Origin: Liolophura sinensis
Lineage: Eukaryota; Mollusca; Polyplacophora; Chitonida; Chitonidae
DNA length: 64,000 nt
Reading direction: 5' to 3'
NCBI RefSeq assembly: GCF_032854445.1
Contig: NC_088302.1
Location: forward strand, 4,213,338 to 4,277,337
In this document: positions 1-13,600 of the stretch, piece after piece
Numbering within the stretch: the first letter of the stretch is position 1
How the letters are laid out: each line of letters opens with the position of its first letter
The notes under the pieces: model-generated
The model's database searches: none
What the model was told of the DNA's origin: nothing
What the model saw: only the letters and a program-made list of their open reading frames with translations
Program-made: the position numbers and the translations under genes

Positions 1-330
1 TGAGTGTGACTGACAGTGATTGGGTGATTGGGACAGAGTGATTGGGACAGAGTGATAGGGTGTGACGGACAGAGTGATTGGGTGATTGGGACAGAGTGAT
101 TGGGACAGAGTGGTAGGGTGTGACGGACAGAGTGATTGGGTGTGACGGACAGAGTGATTGAGTGTGACTGACAGAGTGATTGGGTGATTGGGACAGAGTG
201 ATTGGGACAGAGTGATAGGGTGTGACGGACTGAGGGATTGGGTGATTGGGACAGAGTGATAGGGTGTGATGGACAGAGTGATTGGGTGTGACGGAGAGAA
301 TGATTGGGTGTGACGGACAGAATGATTGGT
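1..330. repeat. minisatellite, 14/22-bp units, cut by window edge
   Basis: Variants of GGGACAGAGTGATT and GGGTGTGACGGACAGAGTGATT alternate. The array is in the IQGAP intron and continues to the left. Confidence 0.9.
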
Positions 331-335
331 CACAG

Positions 336-2494
336 AAAGAAGGATTGTGCATGACTCTCTCAGTGAGTGTGTCCAGAATGCTCTGATCTCCATTACCGTT
401 CTCCTGCAGATTTCCATTGTGGCTGAAAGCTTGAATCTGTCCCTGGTGTGAATCTTAATTTTATTTCTACATGTAGATAGAATTTGATTTTGTTACAACG
501 AATGTGGTATACTGGATGAATGCGTAACCTGACTAGGCCAAAGCTATTTCCCTCGTAATTTTAATTCTGACCATATCTCAGTTTGATTTGTGGAAACGTT
601 ATCTTGCTTTATCACCTCACAAGTGTTATTCTGACTTTAACTTTGTATTCTTGTGGACACCATGTAGGTTTGTTGATCAATTAACCAGTTCAAATTCGAC
701 CATGACTCCTTTTGTTCATGTGAAGATCGTTCTGCATTATTGCATGCTGTGAATGTTGGTTCCTCCTTAGTCTGTACATATGGCACAATCTGAAATGAGG
801 AGGGGGACTCCGTGGCTCAGTTGGTTAGCGCAGCGTAATGACCCAGGAGCCTGTCACCAATGCGGTCGCTGTGAGTTCAAGTCCAGCTCGTGCTGTATGT
901 GATAAGGTCTGTCAGCAACCTGCGAATGGTCATGTGTTTCCTCCCACCATAATTCTGGCCGCCGTCGTATAAGTGAAATATTCTTGAGTACGGCATATAA
1001 CACCAATCAAATAAATGAATAAATGAGGTAATTAAAGCACCTGAATATTGTGTCTGCTGTTTTGCCCACAGCACAAGTGCAGCACCACACTAAACCCTCC
1101 CCCCAAAACCCACCCATTCACCATAAAGGTTCAGTCATTGGGCTTCAGACTGAAGTCCATGTACATTGTAATTGGATGTGCATGGTCTCTGTGTATATCA
1201 TGCTAAGCACTTTATATGTATGGTCTTTAAAACTTAAGTGCATCTTGGAGTGATAGTTACATGTGTGTGTCACTTTTTAGCTCTAAGCCCTGCCATACGT
1301 ATCCAGTTCACTGAATACGACCTCTTCACACTAGTGTGAAGACTACACCCAGGCCCCAAATCCTCAATCCACCTCCAGCCAGATAAGGGTAAAGTTACAA
1401 GAGATTTGTACTACTGACTGGTGGATGTACGTGTTCTATGTCGGTTCCTTGTGCAAAAGATCTTATTTAACTTAATAGGCATAGGTACAACTGAAGACTG
1501 TACATGTCACAGATAATAATAATGAAGTAACCTATAAAAAGGTCATGACCTCCTTACTGAAGATCAAAAGATGAAGGAGAAAGTAATAATTGATTTAAGG
1601 AACAGAAGATTCATAAAGTTTTATTCCCAGCAGTCCTCAAAAAAAAAAAATGAAAAGGTTGAAAATGTTCTAACCAACCGTATTAAAAGTTATTAAAAAA
1701 AAAATAATTGAGCAGGGCAAACCATCATTATTTCTGTGTGCAGAAGGGAAGCACAATTCTGTGATTAATTCTTATATTTGACAATTTCTGTGATGTGGAA
1801 AGTGGCGATGTGATGCCAGGCTCTAAGCGGTTGTGAGTACTCTCTCATTTTACACACGGTGAAGTCTTATTTATCACAGTGAAGTCACAGGTGAAGTCGT
1901 CTGCTTATTGTACAGTGTACCTGGTCACGCAAGGTGTAGCCAGTTTCCCATCCTGAGGTAGACTCGTAAAACCGTGGACTATTTAGCGAAACCTCAAGTG
2001 GAAACATTTGCTGACTATGATGAGATCTTGTTTTTTGATTATATTCCTCAACCGATCCAGCTACCACAAAGCATTCTTAGAAGCAGCCCTTTGAAATAAA
2101 AAATTTGAAAAAAAAAAAAAAAGATTTTGAATGTGAGTTTGAAATTTCTGGCTATACCTGAACTGATCTCCCACCGAGACACACCCACCCACACACCCAT
2201 CCAGATGCTTTATGTGTGAATAGTTTTTGTGTGAGCACTTTGTTTTTTCTGTAAGTCAGCTGCGTGCACTCCATTTTTTTCAACTTAAAATGCAGATCAG
2301 TCTGATTTGTACAAACAATGTCTACCCTTTGTAATGACTGTTTTGGTTGTACCACCCCTTTCCCATTTTACTCACATGCTGATTTGTGTACCACATGTCA
2401 TATTGTTTCACCTGTAAATGCCTCACAATTGTGTATGACTTTGCTTTAAATTATGTCCATTGTCCTCTGGGGAACACACATTTCATACATTAAT
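336..2494. other. IQGAP intron or upstream sequence without a recognised exon
   Basis: Apart from the SINE at 804-1025 I see only AT-rich unique sequence with A-runs near 1640, 1690 and 2110. No block matching the IQGAP segment before SKVD was found, so the intron probably exceeds 4.5 kb or an exon was missed. Confidence 0.5.
804..1025 (+). mobile_element. tRNA-derived SINE, internally deleted
   Basis: The head has box A (TGGCTCAGTTGGTTAG) and box B (GAGTTCAAGTCC); the tail is GCCGCCGTCGTATAAGTGAA ... CAATCAAATAAATGAATAA. About 60 bases of the middle are missing. An 8-bp direct repeat AAATGAGG flanks it (793-800, 1021-1028). Confidence 0.9.
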
Positions 2495-3960
2495 TGTTAT
2501 ATACCTTCCACGAAACACTGGTCATATTACTTTGGCGGTGTCAATTTAATCTAAAACATCAGTCATTACTTTGAAGGTATCATTGTCACAAAAACCATTC
2601 ATATATACTTTCGATGGTATCAGACGCACAAAAACCATCCATATATACGTTTGATGGTATCAAATGCACAAAAAACATCTGTTTTTAATTTTGATGGTAT
2701 CAGTGTCAAAAAATCCATCAGTTTTTTTGACTGTTGATGGTATCACATGCAAAAAACATCAGTCATTACTTTTATGCACAAAAAGCACTGGACATAACTT
2801 TTATGGTGTGAGTCTTGTGAAACACTGGGTATCACTTTTGTGATGTCTGATATGGCAAACGCTGCAGATCAGTACTGTAGTGGTGTCAGATATGGTAAAC
2901 ACTGCAGATCAGTACTGTAGTGGTGTCTGATATGGTAAACACTGCAGATCAGTACTGTAGTGGTGTGTGATATGGTAAACACTGCAGATCAGTACTGTAG
3001 TGGTGTCAGATATGGTAAACACTTGCAAATCAGTGCTGTAGTGGTGTCTGATATGGTAAACACTGCAGATCAGTACTGTGGTGGTGTGTGATATGGTAAA
3101 CACTGCAGATCAGTACTGTAGTGGTGTCTGATATGGTAAACACTGCAGATCAGTACTGTAGTGGTGTCAGATGTGATAAACACTGCAGATCAGTACTGTA
3201 GTGGTGTCTGATATGGTAAACACTGCAGATCAGTACTGTAGTGGTGTCTGATATGGTAAACACTGCAGATGAGTACTGTAGTGGTGTCAGATATGGTAAA
3301 CACTTGCAAATCAGTGCTGTAGTGGTGTCTGATGTGGTAAACACCTCAGATCAGTACTGTAGTGGTGTCTGATATGGTAAACACTGCAGATCAGTACTGT
3401 AGTGATGTCTGATATGGTAAACATCGCAGATCAGTGCTTTAGGGGTGTCAGATGTGGTAAACATCGCAGATCAGTGCTTTAGTGGTGTCAGATATGGCAA
3501 ACATCGCAGATCAATTAGTGGTCTCACTTGTGGTAAACACTGCAGATGGGTGCTTTAGTGGTGTCAGATATGGTAAACACTGCAGATCAGTTCTTTAGTG
3601 GTGTCAACCAGTACTGTAGGCATTATGACGTCATGGTAGTTGTGAGCTTGTAACGTTAAGAGAGCTTCATGAAATGGGACCCAGTACTTTAGTGGTGTCA
3701 ATCTTTGATAAAGCACTGGCCATTTACTTCTGTGGTGTCAGTGTGGCATTAAACACCTGTCACTGTGTTTTTGTGTGTGTCAAGGTAACATAAAACACTG
3801 GTCATAAATTTTGTGGCAGGTATCGATCCCACATAAAACACTGGTTGCTTTAATACTTTTCGGTGTTAAATTCACATCAAACACAAGTCATATACTTTCA
3901 CTCTCACAAAACACTGGTCATTACTTTTATGGTGTCAAATTTTGTGTATGAGAAAAGTGC
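2495..3960. repeat. about 40-bp satellite with uniform core and decayed flanks
   Basis: The core (about 2848-3600) repeats a 40-41 bp unit containing GATATGGTAAACACTGCAGA. On both sides more diverged units continue (AAACACTGGTCATTACTTTT; GATGGTATCA), spaced irregularly. The array is inside the IQGAP intron. Confidence 0.9.
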
Positions 3961-4565
3961 ACATCCATAGGTAAAGGTTTTACGCAGGGGTTTCTTGTTT
4001 CGGTAGTATAGTGTAATAAAGTTTGCTTTTTTCATAGATAAAGTTTCAAAGTGTTTCTTTCACACCAGCACAAAGTTTTTATTTTCTACTCCATGATCTT
4101 TGTCCTGGTTTCATCTTCCAGATCTTAGTGCCTACTATGTAGTGTGACTGTTTTTTCCCCTTTTTTGCTTCAAATATATTCCAGAGCAAGCTACATATAT
4201 ACATTCTTGTGCATGGGAACCCAAATTGCTTTAAGTTCACAAATGTTTCATTTTTTTTTCATTGTTAAAGTGGCTGTAGGGCTGTTTCCTAAGGGTTAAA
4301 TTTTTTTATGTAAGATATGATTTTGCATTATGAAGACTGGAAAAGATTACTTTAGGTCATTTTTTTAAACTTCTTAACAGGGAAAATCTTTTCTGTCTTT
4401 TTTTTTTAAGATAAAGAGAAAGCTTCAAGCCAGGACAATTGTACCACTGCTGCCAAATGTATGTGTAATACATCGAAACCAAACTGAAAATATGGTTTGG
4501 TTGTGAAGTAGAAGTTTTGTCATTCTCTTGTCATGAGATTTTAAATTTTGTATTATTTGTTTCAG
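3961..4565. other. IQGAP intron, AT-rich
   Basis: T-rich sequence leading to the acceptor at 4565. I see no exon or repeat in it. Confidence 0.5.
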
Positions 4566-4640
4566 CTCTAAGGTGGACAAGATGACAGACATTGTGACTG
4601 GTAATCCAATGGTGGTGAAGATGATTGTGGGCTTTAACAG
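4566..4640 (+). CDS. IQGAP: IQGAP exon 1 of window
   Basis: The exon encodes SKVDKMTDIVTGNPMVVKM and the following IVGFNR, matching the part of the IQGAP RasGAP-related domain before RGQNALR. The acceptor is TTTCAG before 4566; the first base completes a codon from an exon not found in the window. The donor is AACAG/GTCAGT. Confidence 0.9.
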
Positions 4641-7600
4641 GTCAGTTACTTACATACAAGATGAATTCAGGTGAAAACTGCATTTCATTCATCCCAGATA
4701 CGAAGCTTAACAGTAAAAAAATCTTTATCTTTTCTTGCTCTGTGACATTGTGTCGTTTTCTAATCTGTATTGAGAAGGGTGTTGCTTTGTCGGCCATCAG
4801 GGAAAGTTTCTGAGAAGTTCTATCATCTTGTTCTTGGGAATTCCTAGTTTCCAACAAATGTCCTGATTTTTTGTTTGATGTTTGTCCAAATCTTGTGTGT
4901 TTCCCCACAGGAACCAGAGAGGTCAGAATGCCCTTAGGGACATGTTAAACCCACTGATTAAGGATGTACTGGAGGACAAGAACCTCAAAATTAACACTAA
5001 CCCTGTGGATGTGTACAAAATGTGGGTAAACCAGACCGAGTCCCAAACAGGACAGGCCAGGTAAGTTCTGGGACTTTCAGGATTGACACAAGTGGATATG
5101 TTCAGAAGAAACCTGGGAAATCTCAGCATTGATTTTCTCAGAGAATTCTTCAGTTGTGTAAAATTTATGCAAAATCTGTGAATATCATGTTTAATATGAA
5201 CTATTTCGTAAAGAAATATTTAATTTATTTTGTGGGTAATTTGGATAAAGCTCTTCCACCCCTGAGGAGCACAGGAATTGGTCTCAGCAGGTGTTTTGTT
5301 GTCCTGTTTCTCAGGTACACGATGATTTTGTATTCCTGATAAATGTACAATAGCTGAGAGAACTATCCCTTGATCTGTTTGATTACCAGCATGAACCCAG
5401 GTGACACGGTAACCTGTAGGGGTTGCCTTCACAGCTTGGGTGATCATCATTTAGGCATCATTGTCATAACTAGAACTGTGGAATGATTGTTTTGGTAGTG
5501 GTTTGCCGTATGACGTGACCACAGAACAAGCTCTCAAGCATGAACCCGTACAGAAAATGATAGAACAAGCCATAGAACAACTCAAACTGGCCACCAACAA
5601 ATTCCTCTCCACCATCCTCAACTCCATGGAAAAAATCCCGTGAGTATCAGGGTTAAATGGTCAAACACTTGAAAATCTGTTTTGTTAGTTACAGTGATCA
5701 CTGTAAACTTCAGTTGATGCAAGGGGCCTCCGTGACTCAGTTGGCTAGCACAGCGTAATGACCCAGAAGCCTTTCACCAGTGTGGTGGCTAAGTGTTCAA
5801 GTTCAGCTCATGCTGTCTTCTTCTCCAGCTGTACGTGGAAAGGTGTTCCAGCAACCTGCGGATGGTTGTGGGTTCCCCCAGGCTCTGCCCGGTGTCCTCC
5901 CACCAGAATGCCGGCCGCCGTCGTATAAGTGAAATATTCTTGAGTACGGCGTAAAACACCAATCAAATAAATAAATTAAAAAATCAGTTGGTGCAAAGTT
6001 CATCTACTTCATACATGTATTGTGTTTGTTCTTATCCCCTGTGTCTCATCCCCATACCATCTCCCGTGTCTCATCCCCGTACCATCTCCCGTGTCTCATC
6101 CCCGTACCATCTCCCGTGTCTCATCCCTGTACCTTGTCCTATGCCTCATCCCCATACTTTCTCCTGTGTCTCACCCCATACCTTCTCCTATGTCTCATCC
6201 CCATACTTTCTCCTGTGTCTCACCCCAGACCGTCTCCTGTGTCTCATCCCCGTACCATCTCCTGTGTCTCATCCCCGTACCATCTCCTGTGTCTCATCCC
6301 CGTACCTTCTCCTGTGTCTCATCCCTGACCATCTCCTGTGTCTCATCCCCATACCATCTCCTGTGTTTCATCCCTGTACCTTCTCCTGTGTCTCATCCCC
6401 ATACCTTCTCCTGTGTCTCATCCATATACCATCTCCTGTGTCTCATCCCCATACCTTCTGCTGTGTCTCATCCATATACCTTCTCCTGTGTCTCATTCCC
6501 ATACCATCTCCTGTGTCTCCCCTTGTGACCACATTGATACAAAGATACGGTTCTGGTTGTAAAGTAATATTTGATATTGAATATGTACTATATTTCCTCA
6601 AGAATTCTTTATGATGTTAAACTTTCAATAATTAATTTTTTATTGCTCTTAATTCCTTCTGTTGGTTGTTCATGAGGAATGTCATATTGACATTTCTTCA
6701 GTACCTGACATGCTTGATTTGTTATTCTTTTTCAGATATGGTATGAGATACATGGCCAAAGTGATGCGAGAAGCCTTGTGGAAGAAGTTCCCCATGGCTC
6801 CAGAGAAAGATGTCCTCAAGGTTTGTACCAGTGATCAGCCCGTCATCAAAATTGTCTTAGCTATATGTGTGGCAGTATTATCCATTATTCTTTTTCGTAT
6901 ATTTAAGGACAAATATTTGCAGATCTTTATACTTAGAAAAGGTGTGAAATGTGCGGACATTAACGGATAAATTGCCAAATGCATGTCGCCTCTTGTGTAT
7001 TAGAAATGCTGTTCCCCGTTAAATGTTAGTGGTCATATCTCCAATACCACATATCATGTACTTAGCTCAGGTTTTACACATGTAGAACACAATAACATAG
7101 AAGGGATGTTCCTTTCTTGCATGTGTATTAGTTACAGTAAATTACAAAATTCATGATCTTTACGTCTTTTTTTTCTTGTGGTGTTAAAGTAAATGTTTGA
7201 GTACTTCATGCATTCTGCCTTTCTACCAAATCTGAGTGTCATCACTTTTCTGTAAGAATTCCGTAAGGTATGTGGAATCTGACGAATGGTGTCTTCCCTT
7301 TCAGATCATTGGCAATCTGATCTACTACCGTTACATCAACTCAGCCATTGTAGCACCAGACGCCTTCGGGATTGTGGAAGTCAGCGCCAGTAAGGTCCTC
7401 ACCAATGACCAGAGGCGTAACCTCGGATCTATTGCCAAAATTCTGCAGTTTGCCGCCTCAAATAAAGGGGTATGGTAAAATAGTTCATGATTACAGAAGT
7501 TACACGACATGTTAGGGCATCACTATCTATGAAATGAAAACGATAATGTTTTTTTGTGTCTGTTTTTGTTCAAAAAGGCAACTTACACCAAATGACCTAA

Positions 7601-10600
7601 AATTTTACTTCTGACTAAATTGTTAATTTTGACAGATTCTGAGAGCTCTGTTAATTCTGAGATTCTGAGAGCTCTGTTAATTCTGAGAGCTCTGTTGATT
7701 GAGATTCTGAGAGCTCTGTTGATCTGAGAGCTCTGTTGATCTGTAGAAGGTGTGCCGAGGTTTGTTTGGAAGGTGCCATTATCTTACTGGAAATGTTTAT
7801 GCCATTGATTTGTCTCTAAAAATGCATTGTACAATATGTGTGTTTGTGGAATTTAGGTAAGCAGTGTAACGTCATGAAGAAATTTGTATCCTTTAATAAG
7901 TTCAATATTAAACGTGTTTCAGTTTGGTGGTGATAGTGCTCATTTATCATGTCTAAACAACTACATCAAGGAGTCTCACGAGAAATTCAAGTAAGTGAAT
8001 GATTTGTGAAATGTACTCATGTGACATCAGCAAACAAGATAAAAATGTTAATATAGATAAATATCAGCAAGCAAGTCAAGAAACAGCCTTTGAAAGTAGA
8101 CATTTAATTGAATGTCAGTCTGTTAATGACAAAAAGGAGAATGAAGTTAAATATTTTGTAACTGATAATTTTAACTTTTAAATGTCCTGAAGGAATTAGT
8201 ATGCACAAAACAAAGTACTCCATGCTGAATATAATTGTGTGATGCTTGTATGATTGTGTGCTGCTTGTATGAATGTGTGTGTGATGCTTGTATGAATGTG
8301 TGTGTGATGCTTGTATGAATGTGTGTGTGATGCGTGTATGAATGTGTGTGTGCTGCTTGTATGAATGTGTGATGCTTGTATAAATGTGTGATGCTTGTAT
8401 GAATGTGTGATGCTTGTATGCATGAGATGCTTGTATGAATGTGTGATGCTTGTATGAATGTGTGTGTGATGCTTGTATGAATGTGTGTGTGATGCTTGTA
8501 TGAATGTGTGTGTGCTGCTTGTATGAATGTGTGATGCTTGTATGAATGTGTGATGCTTGTATAAATGTGTGATGCTTGTATGAATGTGTGATGCTTGTAT
8601 GAATGTGTGATGCTTGTATAAATGTGTGATGCTTGTATGAATGTGTGATGCTTGTATGCATGAGATGCTTGTATGAATGTGTGATGCTTGTATGAATGTG
8701 TGTGTGATGCTTGTATGAATGTGTGATGCTTGTATGAATGTGTGATGCTTGTATAAATGTGTGATGCTTGTATAAATGTGTGATGCTTGTATGAATGTGT
8801 GATGCTTGTATAAATGTGTGATGCTTGTATGAATGTGTGATGCTTGTATGCATGAGATGCTTGTATGAATGTGTGATGCTTGTATGAATGTGTGTGTGAT
8901 GCTTGTATAAATGTGTGATGCTTGTATGAATGTGTGTGTGATGCTTGTATAAATGTGTGATGCTTGTTTTGCTGAACTATGTGTCCGTATTATTTCAGGC
9001 AATTTTTCCGCAATGCATGTGAAGTGGAAGACCCTGAGACCAAGTTCAACATCAATCAGTACACTGATGTTACCATGGTCACCAAAACCAATCATTTACA
9101 TGTCGACTCAGGAAATCTGCGACACTCATCAGCTGCTGTTAGAACACCAGGAGGTCATCACAACGGACAATAGCGACCCCCTCCACGAACTGCTGGAGGA
9201 CCTTGGGGATGCCCCCAGCATCACAGCTCTCATGGGTAATCTCCCTTGATCCAGAGCTCTCCCATGTTGTGATATAAGCATAACTAACTAGTTATTTCTC
9301 ACCTTAGATTACTTTGACCTTGAGCATCACCATATGCCCTATATGACCATAACTTTCATCCATGACTAACTTGCGCATTTTTCCTGATTCAGAGTTCTAT
9401 TGATTTTAGAAAGGAGCTTTTAGGTTTGCTTAGAACATGAGAGGATATTCTATATGAAAATTGTAAGTTCTAGAACCAAAAATAATATTTTGTGACATTT
9501 ATTTGCCTTTAAAAATACACTTTTGTGGACGAAATTTTAGGTGATTTAAGATATATGACCTTTTCCTTTACCTGTGTAAATGTACATGAAGTTGCACTGA
9601 ATGTTTATTACCTGTAAACATCCTTGATGACCTTGACCTCTGCTACAGGTTCAGACACTATGGACATGGAGGAGTTGGATGAGTCTGTGAAGGCTCAGCT
9701 AGGAAGACGGAAATCACGCTAACCCTGACCAACAAGTTTGAGGTGCCGGACGATGACCAATCAGATCTCAAGAGTCTGCTCATTAAGTATGTGCTCTGTT
9801 TTTACTTTCGTCACATGTATATTTAATATGTTATTTGGGCCTCCATGGCTCAGTTGGTTAGTGCGCTAGCGCAGCATAATGACCCAGGTGTCTCTCACGA
9901 ATGCGGTCGCTGTGGTTTCAAACCCAGCTCATGCTGGCTTCCTCTCTGGCTGTACGTGGGAAGGTCTGCCAGCAACCTGCGGATGGTTGTGAGTCCCCCC
10001 CCCCCCCCCCCCCCCCTTCCCAGGCTTTGCCCACTTTCCTACCACCATAAAACTGGTCGCCGTCGTATAAGTGAAGTATTCTTGATTACGGCCTAAAACA
10101 CCAATCAAATAAATAAATAAAGATGGTTTATTGATTTGTGTTTTACTTCATAGTCAAAAATATTTCCATGATACGATGACGAATTTAATGGTGCAGGAAA
10201 ACTGGGTGGACCCACGCCTACAGCTTTCTGGTAGTCCTTCCCACATATGCCTGACGAGGATTCAGATTCAAGTTTTCAGGAAGAACAATGTTACGTACGT
10301 ATGTCATAAAGCTGTTGTACATTCACTAGTTGCCATTCGGTACTAATTGGATAATTATGCTGATGTTCATTTCAGAACAAAGAGATTGACAGTTGATGTG
10401 ATAGCGTGCCAGACGGGGGAGAACCTTAGCACAGTGCTGAACACCCCAGCCACAGATGAACAGGTGAGAACAGGGCTGTGTAGAGGTACAGGTAGAAAGT
10501 TGACAGGAACAGTCAGAAAGTTGACAGTAACAGTTGGAAAGTTGGCAAACAGTCAGAAAGTTGACAGTAACAGTTGGAAAGTTGGCAAACAGTCAGAATG

Positions 10601-13600
10601 TAGTCAAACAAAAAGATGATCGAAATAGCCATTAGGTTGACAGAACAGTTTGAAAGTAAACAAATGGTACAGAAACTGTCGGAAAGTTTACAGAAGCAGT
10701 CAGAGTATTAAAAAAGGTGGAAAAGTTTACAAAGGTTGGTGGTTACTCTGGTTCCCACCTTCCATAATATGCTGGCTGTAGGAGGGTGTTAGAAAACAAC
10801 CCCTCTCCTGCTCATATTTTTATTTTGTTTGTCTGCATATTCAGGAAGAGTTGCACCAAGCCCTGGTGAAGAGGCGAGATCTACGGGACAAAAAAGCAGC
10901 CTCAACCTCTACAGACGAGAGCAAACTGATTAGGCAGCCCTCCATTTCTGGGGAAAACAGGTGGGTTCTGAGGTGTCTTTGTAAATGTTGTCATTTGAAA
11001 TAGGCTCGTGATTCTTCTGCAGAGTTGCAGAATTCCGATTTTTTGTGCAATCCTTAATTCTGTTTGCAACAGCAACAAAAGTATTTGAAGGAACATTTCT
11101 CTTTATGTTTATGAAGTAGGATAATCAACCCAGAGATACTTACACCTCCAGTATTGTTTTGCAGCACCTCTTTGTGGTAATACTGATTTTAGCTGTGGTG
11201 TATCCAATAATTGTGTTTTGTTTTAAGGGATGCAAATTGTATCCCATTTGGTAGCTTGAACATAGGAAGCAAACATCTGACTTTTTCTTTATCATAATCA
11301 CATTCCTGGTGAAACAAGACTTGTTATCTTTCATCACAGACCTGTTCATCTAACTGCTGAAATTTACAGCAAAATATCATTGTTGTGTCTTTATTTAGAA
11401 AACCTAGTTGAGTTAGTCAGAAGTTGACAAGTTTGAGGATTGTTTTTCCAGATTGCCCTTGGATATGATGAAGTCTAAAATCTCCAAGAACCTGGAGAGC
11501 CTGGAGGCAGCAAGTATTGTGTCCCGGAAGAACCATTACCAAGATCTCCTCAACATGATAGTACAGGTGGGTTAAGGTGTTTTAGTGGTGGTGAGTGGGG
11601 ATAATGGTGAAATGGCTGTAGTGTCATGGCCAAGTCGAGCTGCCCATCTCTCTTCACACAATCGCCACATGGTGAGTGGGATGATGGTGAAATGGCTGTA
11701 GTGTCATGGCCAAGTCGAGCTGCCCATCTCTCTTCACACGATCGCCACATGGTGAGTGGGGATGATGGTGAAATGGCTGTAGTGTCATGGCCAAGTCGAG
11801 CTGCCCATCTCTCTTCACACGATCGCCACATGGTGAGTGGGGATGATGGTGAAATGGCTGTAGTGTCATGGCCAAGTCGAGCTGCCCATCTCTCTTCACA
11901 CGATCGCAACATGGTTAGTGGGGATGAATGGTGAAATGGCTGTAGTGTCATGGCCAAGTCGAGCTGCCCATCTCTCTTCACACGATCGCAACATGGTGAG
12001 TGGGCATGATGGTGAAATGGCTGTAGTGTCATGGCCAAGTCGAGCTGCCCATCTCTCTTCACACGATCGCCACATGGTTAGTGGGGATGAATGGTGAAAT
12101 GGCTGTAGTGTCATGGCCAAGTCGAGCTGCCCATCTCTCTTCACACGATCGCCACATGGTGAGTGGGGATGATGGTGAAATGGCTGTAGTGTCATGGCCA
12201 AGTCGAGCTGCCCATCTCTCTTCACACAATCGCAACATGGTGAGTGGGGATGATGGTGAAATGGCTGTAGTGTCATGGCCAAGTCGAGCTGCCCATCTCT
12301 CTTCACACGATCGCCACATGGTGAGTGGGGATGATGGTGAAATGGCTGTAGTGTCATGGCCAAGTCGAGCTGCCCATCTCTCTTCACATGATCGCCACAT
12401 GGTGAGTGGGGATGATGGTGAAATGGCTGTAGTGTCATGGCCAAGTCGAGCTGCCCATCTCTCTTCACATAATCGCCACATGGTGAGTGGGGATGATGGT
12501 GAAATGGCTGTAGTGTCATGGCCAAGTCGAGCTGCCCATCTCTCTTCACACGATTGCCACATGGTGAATGGGATGATGGTGAAATGGCTGTAGTGTCATG
12601 GCCAAGTCGAGCTGCCCATCTCTCTTCACACGATCACCACATGGTTAGTGGGGATGATGGTGAAATGGCTGTAGTGTCATGGCCAAGTCGAGCTGCCCAT
12701 CTCTCTTCACATGATTGCCACATGGTGAATGGGATGATGGTGAAATGGCTGTAGTGTCATGGCCAAGTCGAGCTGCCCATCTCTCTTCACACGATCACCA
12801 CATGGTGAGTGGGGATGATGGTGAAATGGCTGTAGTGTCATGGCCAAGTCGAGCTGCCCATCTCTCTTCACACGATCGCCACATGGTGAGTGGGGATGAA
12901 TGGTGAAATGGCTGTAGTGTCATGGCCAAGTCGAGCTGCCCATCTCTCTTCACACGATCGCCACATGGTGAGTGGGGATGATGGTGAAATGGCTGTAGTG
13001 TCATGGCCAAGTCGAGCTGCCCATCTCTCTTCACACGATCGCCACATGGTGAGTGGGATGATGGTGAAATGGCTGTAGTGTCATGGCCAAGTCGAGCTGC
13101 CCATCTCTCTTCACACGATCGCCACATGGTGAGTGGGGATGAATGGTGAAATGGCTGTAGTGTCATGGCCAAGTCGAGCTGCCCATCTCTCTTCACACGA
13201 TCGCCACATGGTGAGTGGGGATGATGGTGAAATGGCTGTAGTGTCATGGCCAAGTCGAGCTGCCCATCTCTCTTCACACGATCGCCACATGGTTAGTGGG
13301 GATGATGGTGAAATGGCTGTAGTGTCATGGCCAAGTCGAGCTGCCCATCTCTCTTCACATGATTGCCACATGGTGAGTGGGGATGATGGTGAAATGGCTG
13401 TAGTGTCATGGCCAAGTCGAGCTGCCCATCTCTCTTCACATGCTCGCCACATGGTTAGTGGGGATGATGGTGAAATGACTGTAGTGTCATGGCCAAGTCG
13501 AGCTGCCCATCTCTCTTCACATGGTTGCCACATCTCTTAACTTACTTTGAAAGGAAATCCGTAAAGTTTTTCTGAGATGATCACTGTGATTCATACTTGT

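Noticed and set aside
360-460. Possible upstream IQGAP exon after CTCCTGCAG
   Set aside because: The downstream reading does not match the IQGAP segment that precedes SKVD.
804-900. Functional tRNA gene
   Set aside because: Boxes A and B are present but the rest does not form a tRNA; the same head recurs in dispersed SINE copies.
2848-3600. Possible CRISPR array
   Set aside because: Units are head-to-tail without unique spacers, and the context is eukaryotic.
6821-6970. Extension of the IQGAP exon with a hydrophobic segment
   Set aside because: It is read-through past the donor at 6821; the conserved sequence continues at 7305.
8104-9095. Repeat proteins of 249 and 299 residues on the - strand
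   Set aside because: Shadows of the intronic 19/23-bp array and of an IQGAP exon.
10131-10346. 71-codon open frame before an IQGAP exon
   Set aside because: It follows a SINE, matches no IQGAP block, and the exons at 9786 and 10376 join in phase without it.
11550-13540. Many open frames on both strands (up to 217 codons)
   Set aside because: All are translations of the 81-bp array inside an IQGAP intron.
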